From contig NW_027192201.1 in the NCBI RefSeq assembly GCF_041956535.1, positions 346,060 through 410,059 on the forward strand: a stretch of DNA of 64,000 bases, written 5' to 3'. The notes under the pieces were generated by a model. It did no database searches. It worked only from the letters and a program-made list of their open reading frames with translations, and had not been told where the DNA came from. Every line of letters starts with the position of its first letter. Within the stretch, counting starts at the first letter, position 1. The position numbers were made by a program, and so were the translations under genes. Shown here in pieces: positions 57,771 to 64,000 of this stretch. The stretch is from Calcarisporiella thermophila CBS 279.70 (Eukaryota > Calcarisporiellomycota).

Positions 57771-58443
57771 AATAAATTAATTATATATAATCTTATACTC
57801 GGAAAATGAAAGGCAAGAGAAAAATAATTAATAAAAGGGGGAAGGGGCGGTGGATGGAGAGATTGCGGGAAAATGATGGGTATTTTATTGGTATAATTAA
57901 CAGAGTATATAAAATAATGGTAATTAAAATGGGGAATTAGAAAGCTAATCTTAGAATAAAATAAGCCTTAACGATAATAATTTCTGTGGATATCACAAAA
58001 CTCGGAAAAGATTAAATTAGATAAAAATAGAAATACGACTCCAGTCGCCTAACTCGTGTTAAGCCACATTCGAATTAGAATATATAATAGGGAAATATAG
58101 TAGACGTATAGGAAAGAGTATAAAATTAAGCTATAACAACCCTTTATACCTTCTGTAATTTCAAAATAATCATATAACAAACGACAATTTTATCTTTCAG
58201 GTTTGGAATCTATTTCTGAGGTCGATCTGATTAGAATTATATTAAGGAGAGAGAGTTATAGTCGGATTCATGAAATGTTTAGGATAGCAAAGAACAAGAG
58301 ATGTGGTAAGACAGGTCGACTTATATAATAGCACGCTATGTTAGTTGTACTCTGAGAATTACTCAGAGTACAATTAGAACAAGAGATTTAAAAAAAAAAA
58401 ATCCAACTCCTTTTCGGTCCGAAAGCACAATTGAAAAGAAATT
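57771..58443. other. intergenic region upstream of membrane protein, downstream of chitin synthase
   Basis: AT-rich, no gene recognised. A short inverted repeat, GTACTCTGAGAATTACTCAGAGTAC (described as arms GTACTCTGAG and CTCAGAGTAC), lies near 58349-58373. Confidence 0.55.
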
Positions 58444-61400
58444 TTAACCAGCAACTATATGTAATATTAGGTAGGCAATGCTACCTATCAAACGAATTGC
58501 AGAAAGAACAACAACACTCCAAAGGACAATGGCTAAATAGGTATTCTAATAGTAGAGCGATTATGTTAGTCCAAAAGATGATACTGATAAAATAGCGATA
58601 GCTCATCCTACCGTATAATCTACACGGTCTGTAGCATCTAGAAAAAATAAGGAAAGGATGGCATTAGTAATCTTGCTAAATTGTGTAAAAAAAAAAGCCA
58701 TACTCTGTTGAATTCCAAAGCCAGTGAGCATAGTAATCAATACAACAAGAATCGCATTTGTCAAAATCCAGAACACAACTAACTGAGTTCTAAACGATCG
58801 ATAGTAATCTTCCCGTTTAGTCTTGTCATCACGGGCTTGTCTGGGCGGTTCTGCTTTACGACTCATTTCTGACATTGCCTCATCAAATGCCGCATCAATA
58901 TCTTTAGGCTCCGTTGGTAACGTAACATCCGCCGTATGTACACCATTCTCCTGTTTTGTGGTTTTCACCACACCTAAGTCGGTCGCCACAGTATCCCCTT
59001 TGGTTCCCCATGATATATCATGAGTGTTACAAAAAGCATAGATGTTAAGCACGTTGATGTAGGAGGGCATCATGAAAATATACTGAACGAATGATGTGAA
59101 CATGTGCCAAGGATCGAAATAGAGTAATGATGATAGGAAATATATGAAATACGTTAGAGCAAATGAAATGAGAATATCACGAAAGACTCCATTGCTTATA
59201 AGCGCAATAAACCGTTCAAATCCAGCCCCTGCAGTGGAGTCAACAGCAAGTTTTATACTCTGATAGGTGATATATATAGAGGCGAAAAGCATATATCCCA
59301 TGATTAGAGCAAAGAAGATCATAATGGCAGTGTAAGCCCATTTCGATCTATTGAAAAAAAAAAAGATGTATCAGTGAATTCTTATGCTATTGAATGCTAA
59401 TTTGGATGCTGTAATTGATTACCCTTGTGGTCGATTACCCAATGCCATTACAAACTGTATAATCAGCAGCATCAAGTACACAAAACTCAATACCTGTCGA
59501 ATAGTTGTTGCAACCCCTGAAGCAAATGGTGGGTTGGCAACTCGTTCTAGTGCGGACGCCAAGAAATAAAACGTAATGTAAAAATTCGCAGGCGCAAGCC
59601 AGGCAAATATGAGAGAGTAGAGCTGATAAAGGAATTCGATGTGTAGCAAAAGCAGACGAAATGCTGAGTGTCCGGTGCGGTAAATATCTGTAAAATGGCA
59701 AAGAGCATAAACAGCTGCAAAAAAGGAGCCATTAAGCCAGCGGCGACGTTGTGAGATGAACTCCGGTACGGAGTCAGGGACGTCTGTTTCTCCACGCGCT
59801 GATTTTACATAACGCAGCACCCATGCATCACGTTTCTTTGCAACTAGCTCAAAACATAAAATGCGGTCTTCTGCAAGGTACATATTTGCGGTGAAAACAT
59901 CCGCGTCCCCACCATGCTGGGTTTCACCTTTGAAATAAGAAGCAAGTGGGCCTTTACCGGTCTCATCATTTTGCAGAGCGATGTATCGATAGGCGGAAAA
60001 AGCGCCTGGTAATACAGATATGTAGCCGAAAACAGACTCGAGAGGTTTATCAAGAATATTCGACATTTTGTACTCGAAATTTTGCGCTGCAACGAGAGGA
60101 TTCAACAGGTTAACCCATACCTTGCCCTTCATCGCGACAATTTCCCCGCATGCACCACCGACATTCGAGTTGAGGTCGAAGGTCTTCCATATGTGATAAA
60201 TCGATGTATTCCCTGGTCGCGTACCAACATCCAATAATACACAAACATTAGGATTGAGCACAGGCCCAAACGCACTGAAAAACCATCGGTGGGAGTTGAT
60301 TTTTTTCTGGTTTTTTTCCTTGAGACAAAAGAGCATTTGTACAGGAACTAATTCAAGGTCTGCTCCTCTTAGTCTTAGATCCGGGTCAATAGAGATTTGC
60401 GTCGTAAACTAATATATCAAGCATTGGCAGTCAATCCATTTATACTAGATAATGACTACAAGATATTTATGTATCTATTTACCTCATAAATATGCGATGT
60501 TACTGGTTTTCCATTCACCACATTCTTTGCAACTCCGTCCTGGTAGACGCCCATTATCGAGAGCAAATTTAAAACCCGCGGATGGATCTTTGCGCGTCCA
60601 TCAGATATAATACATACAACAACTTTTTTCCATCCCTCACGCCCCCATGTGCGTGAGCGTTCACGAGTACAAAGGTGAGCTATATTCTTCATTACACCAT
60701 GCATTGTCCGGGCAAAAAGTATTTCGTCTTCCTAAGTATCAAAATGTCATTTGATTTAAGAATATTAAACGTGTGCATATAGTAGAGGTATTCAGTACAT
60801 TATACATCGTTATACAAATAAATAGCTCCGTGCTACGACCCATGAGAGCTTGACGTAGAGTAAGATGTTCCTTCATAAAATCATTTGGATCACAAGTGGC
60901 AGCAGAGTATCGCATGTGGGTAAACTCTTTTTCTTCCTTAAACTTGACCTTTTCCAAATAACGAGATGACACCGGACAGTCTAGTATTAAATTGCCTCCC
61001 GTCTGAAGATTTGGCGAGAAAATATCGTTATGAATTGAAATAGTAATTTTTTTTCAAATGGTTATTACTGTGCAAATATAATTGTACTCACCAGTTGAAC
61101 GCGCTTGACCGTTTTATAACGTCGAGGTTGGCGCCGCGGCGCCTCACCATAACGCAAAAAAGGAACGCTTGCTTCTGCAGGATAAATATCAACAGAGTGC
61201 GCAGGATTCTGTTGCTGGAAACCATATGGAGGATAAGGCTCTATATCTGGTACGCGTTCACTGTAGCCCTCAGGAGGATAGTCAGAGATAGGATGCGAGT
61301 CGTTAGCGTGGGAGATTGTGTGTTCGTCTATTGCATAAGGAGTGTGTGAAACTTGTTCGTAGTTTTGCGGGGGATATTCTTGTGGTTGTGAAGGGTAATC

Positions 61401-61502
61401 TTGAGATTGAGTCGGATAATCCTGGAGTGGATAGTCGTGGTGCGGTTGGTGTGTGTGAAAGCGATTGCGGTTTCCAGCCGAAGAAGCAGAAGAAGGGTAC
61501 AT
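58444..61502 (-). CDS. chitin synthase, division 1 (class I-III type)
   Basis: Five exons (61502-61092, 61002-60799, 60731-60483, 60408-59423,59347-58612 and a last exon 58545-58444; six in all) give 895 residues. Residues 1-135 are a Tyr/Pro/Gln-rich disordered N-terminus (repeats of DYPxQ). The GT2 catalytic domain follows: [55 protein letters not shown]. Active-site motifs are [29 protein letters not shown] (EDR 468-470) and [10 protein letters not shown] (QRRRW 508-512). Six or more TM helices occupy the C-terminal half. It extrudes chitin from UDP-GlcNAc across the plasma membrane. There is no myosin head, so it is not class V/VII. The start is ATG 61502, since no ATG lies upstream in frame. 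Confidence 0.94.
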
Positions 61503-61929
61503 TTTATCCAAATGAGATTTCTTTGACGCTCGCACCCTGAAGCTCAAAGAAGAGGGCCAAAACTATGGAAAAGAACTCAAGAAATTTAAGTCGATGAAAT
61601 TCACGCTTATGATTTCCTTAAAGGAAGGAAGAATATGAAGAGAAGATAACTATGAAGAGTGAAAAATTCTACCAAAATTGCATTTAATCAGTGCACAGCC
61701 ATAAACTCCGAATTCATCGGAAAGTTATTTTAAGTGTCGTCAACATATTTATCAAAATAGTATAATAAAATTAAGTGGTCTCATAAACTGAAATCACCTT
61801 TTCCAGCAAAATGATTTCGGTTGGTATGGAAAAAGAGTATATTTTGCCTTGTATTTACAATACAATGGCTAATGATTAGTGTATAGCTAACTAAATTATT
61901 GTTCATAAGTGTCCAATTTGAAATGTTCG
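61503..61929. other. intergenic region between chitin synthase and sugar transporter
   Basis: Upstream of the chitin synthase gene and downstream of the transporter gene. No other feature recognised. Confidence 0.6.
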
Positions 61930-63799
61930 TCATTTTCGAAGCTGCTTCATTTCCTCCAAACTTTTACCAGAAGTTTCCGGCATAATAAAGTAGAGGAACA
62001 CCCAAAAGAGCGAGACAATACCTGCGTACAACCAGAACGTTCCTGACGCGGTGATGCGGAGCGTAAGAGTAAGGAAAGTAACGTTGATAATAAGATTGCA
62101 CACCCAATTGGTAGCTATTCAGGAAACCAGTGAATAAATATTCTTGTATGCATGATTCCGCACTATTTACTTACCGGTCGCAAAACTGGACGCCTTTCCA
62201 CGAATTCCTAATGGGAACAGCTCGCTCTGAACCAGCCACGGTATATTCCCCAGTCCAATTGCATAGGATGCCACATAGAAAACTAAGCTAACAAGCGCTA
62301 GCCAAGGACCCACGCTTGATGTATAAGGACAAGTGTCATAAAGCTCCACTCCTGCGTTCTTATCCACACACAAGTTGGTTACAACGCTGAATCCGCAGCG
62401 GGTGTCCTGTAGACACCGACCACAATTGGTCGCGTACGCAGCGCATGTGGACTGTTCCACTATGAGGCCTGAGATTAGTACGAATGCACCACCCATGACA
62501 GCAAGTCCAACTATCATTCCCCACATAGTAGAGAGAAGAAGTTTGCGCCTGCCGACTTTATCGAGGATAAGGAGAGCAACCACAGTCATAAGCATATTCG
62601 TTCCCGCAACCAAAATTGAGAACGACGTAGCACTTTGATTTGAGGAAAATCCAGCCATGCGCAGGATAGTGGCCTAATTTCGAAAAAAAAAATAATTAGT
62701 ATTAAAAAAACCTTTTTTTAGACTAATACTGTTGAAACTGACAGAATAATACATAGCGGTATTAAATCCACTCAGCTGCTGAAGTGCCTGTAAACTGCAC
62801 GCAACCAATAGGGAACGACCTTCTTTCCGGAAACAATCCAGATAGGTTGTAGCATCCTCTGCTCGCACCGCATCTTCAATTGCTTTGATTTCAGTAGATA
62901 TAAAGCGCTCTGATACCTCCTCTCCATATACTCGTTCCAATGCACTTCGAGCGAGCTTCACATTACCCTTCTTGATGAGGAAACGAGGACTTTCAGGGAA
63001 GAATGGAAGAACTATATTTATATGAGTATACCACTATTATTTCGTCAAATAGCCGATATTATGTGAGTATATAACATACTGAAAAGCTGAAGCAGAGCTG
63101 GAACTCCAGCAATAGCCATCATCCAGCGCCATCCATTTTGTACGTTGGTGAGACCAGTTGCGATCAGATAAGAAACCAGCTGTCCTCCAGTGATTAATAG
63201 GACATTCATAGTCACCAACTGACCACGCAGATTCCTAATATCATAAATATGTTAGAATATTATTGTAATAATAAAACAGGATGGGATATGAACTTGGGTG
63301 ATAACTCAGCTAGATATATAGGGACAATATGTGAGGCCAATCCTACGCCGAGTCCAATCACAAATCTCCCAGCTAATAATGCTTCGTAGTTTTGAGCAGC
63401 AGCCATGACTGCAGCACCAATAATAAACATAGCACTAGATAAAAGCGTCAATGGTTTTCTCCCAAATCGATCTGTCGAAGCACCAGCAGATACTGCTCCT
63501 ACGATCGCACCAACGTTGAAAGTGCCTCCCACCACCAACTCTTGCTGCACATGATTGAGCGAGAACTCTTGGGCTATGGGAAGAAGTGAACCGGCGACAA
63601 TGCCCGTGTCATATCCGAAGAGAAAACCGCCAAGAGCTACAGCGGTAACGACGAGCCAGGCGAACCCTGTGACACGCCTTCTGGGTTGTTCATCAGTGAG
63701 AAAGCAGTCATTGTCCTCATCTACCTTGCTATCTACCTTCACTCTCATGTCCTCCTCCACTTCTTCCTTGTTCATAGCGTCCAAGTTTTTGTTCGTCAT
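61930..63799 (-). CDS. MFS sugar transporter, myo-inositol/H+ symporter type
   Basis: Five exons (63799-63294, 63234-63080, 63011-62743, 62673-62175, 62114-61930) give 537 residues with 12 TM helices. Signatures: GGFLFGYDTGIVAGSLLPI (TM1), STDRFGRKPLTLLSS, GRFVIGLGVGLASHIVPIYL AELSP (sugar-porter PxYxxE-like motif), PFFPESPRFLIKKGN (PESPR), LQALQQLSGFNTAMYYSATI, LLILDKVGRRKLLLST and PETSGKSLEEM. The TM9-TM10 loop is enlarged and carries six to seven cysteines (CAAYATNCGRCLQDTRCGF ... LCVD ... DTCPY), like the PSI-type loop of plant INT and animal HMIT inositol transporters. Myo-inositol is therefore the likely substrate, though not proven. The start is the first ATG of the frame. Confidence 0.9.
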
Positions 63800-64000
63800 C
63801 AAGCTCTCAAGTTCGAGTGAAAGCTGCCTACACTCCGTTTGTGAGAAAAAGAAATTGGGCGAACTTTTTTTTTATACATCATCGAATTCTTTTTCCTTTT
63901 GGTTCTTTGCCCTTTGCTCCGAGTGTGTAACGGTAATTAATATTTCAATTGGGCCGAGAATAGATATTCGGGATATCCCAGTCAATAGTTAATTAACAAC
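63800..64000. promoter_or_regulatory. upstream region of the inositol transporter gene
   Basis: The window ends about 200 bases upstream of this minus-strand start codon. Pyrimidine and poly-A/T runs are present, with no clear TATA box. Confidence 0.4.

Overview
The window is nuclear DNA from a fungus. Genes are densely packed on both strands. Most have several short GT-AG introns (about 45-115 nt), intergenic DNA is AT-rich, and there are fungal marker genes: a division-1 chitin synthase, the fungus-specific mitoribosomal protein mL60 (MRPL31), MGM101, an Esa1-type acetyltransferase, a Whi3/scw1-type RRM protein and a Zrt3-type zinc transporter. Other genes are uncommon in yeasts: coilin, a MABP1/WDR62-like WD40 protein, ARF6, an OXNAD1-like reductase and a pantothenate kinase fused to DUF89. 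That mix suggests an early-diverging, Mucoromycota-like fungus, but I cannot name the species. All splice structures below were worked out by hand from splice sites, reading frame and family conservation.

Layout. An assembly gap (41-779) is followed by a small unknown gene and a mitochondrial cluster (OXNAD1-like, MRPL31, uS4m; 0.8-4.4 kb). A membrane-anchored GH2 glycosidase with a malectin domain is divergent from a DHA2 drug/H+ antiporter (5-10.8 kb). Next come coilin, a JmjC oxygenase, a 1595-residue MABP1-like protein, an Esa1-type HAT and the PANK-DUF89 protein (11.4-25.6 kb). After a GC-richer non-coding kilobase lie a Zrt3-like transporter, RPL35, EMC6, a small membrane protein, a lysine-rich secreted protein, RPL8, an HPP membrane protein, a Trf4-type nucleotidyltransferase and a second secreted protein (26.5-38.1 kb).

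From 38.8 to 41.5 kb there are no host protein genes. A truncated non-LTR retrotransposon lies next to a head-to-tail stack of LTRs. Each LTR is separated from the next by the same four bases AGTC, and the stack ends seven bases before a tRNA-Asn(GTT) gene. I regard this as the most interesting structure in the window. It looks like repeated targeting of one Pol III gene by LTR retrotransposons.

The last third holds a THUMP-domain Tan1-like protein, a Whi3/scw1-type protein, an RNPS1-like SR protein, a bHLH factor, a Ppg1-type phosphatase, a divergent actin, RRP8, an orphan protein, MGM101, ARF6, a type I membrane protein, a chitin synthase and an inositol-type sugar transporter. The genes are mostly housekeeping (translation, RNA processing, mitochondria, cell wall) and form no single pathway. 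The only pair whose arrangement suggests joint regulation is the divergent GH2/DHA2 pair.
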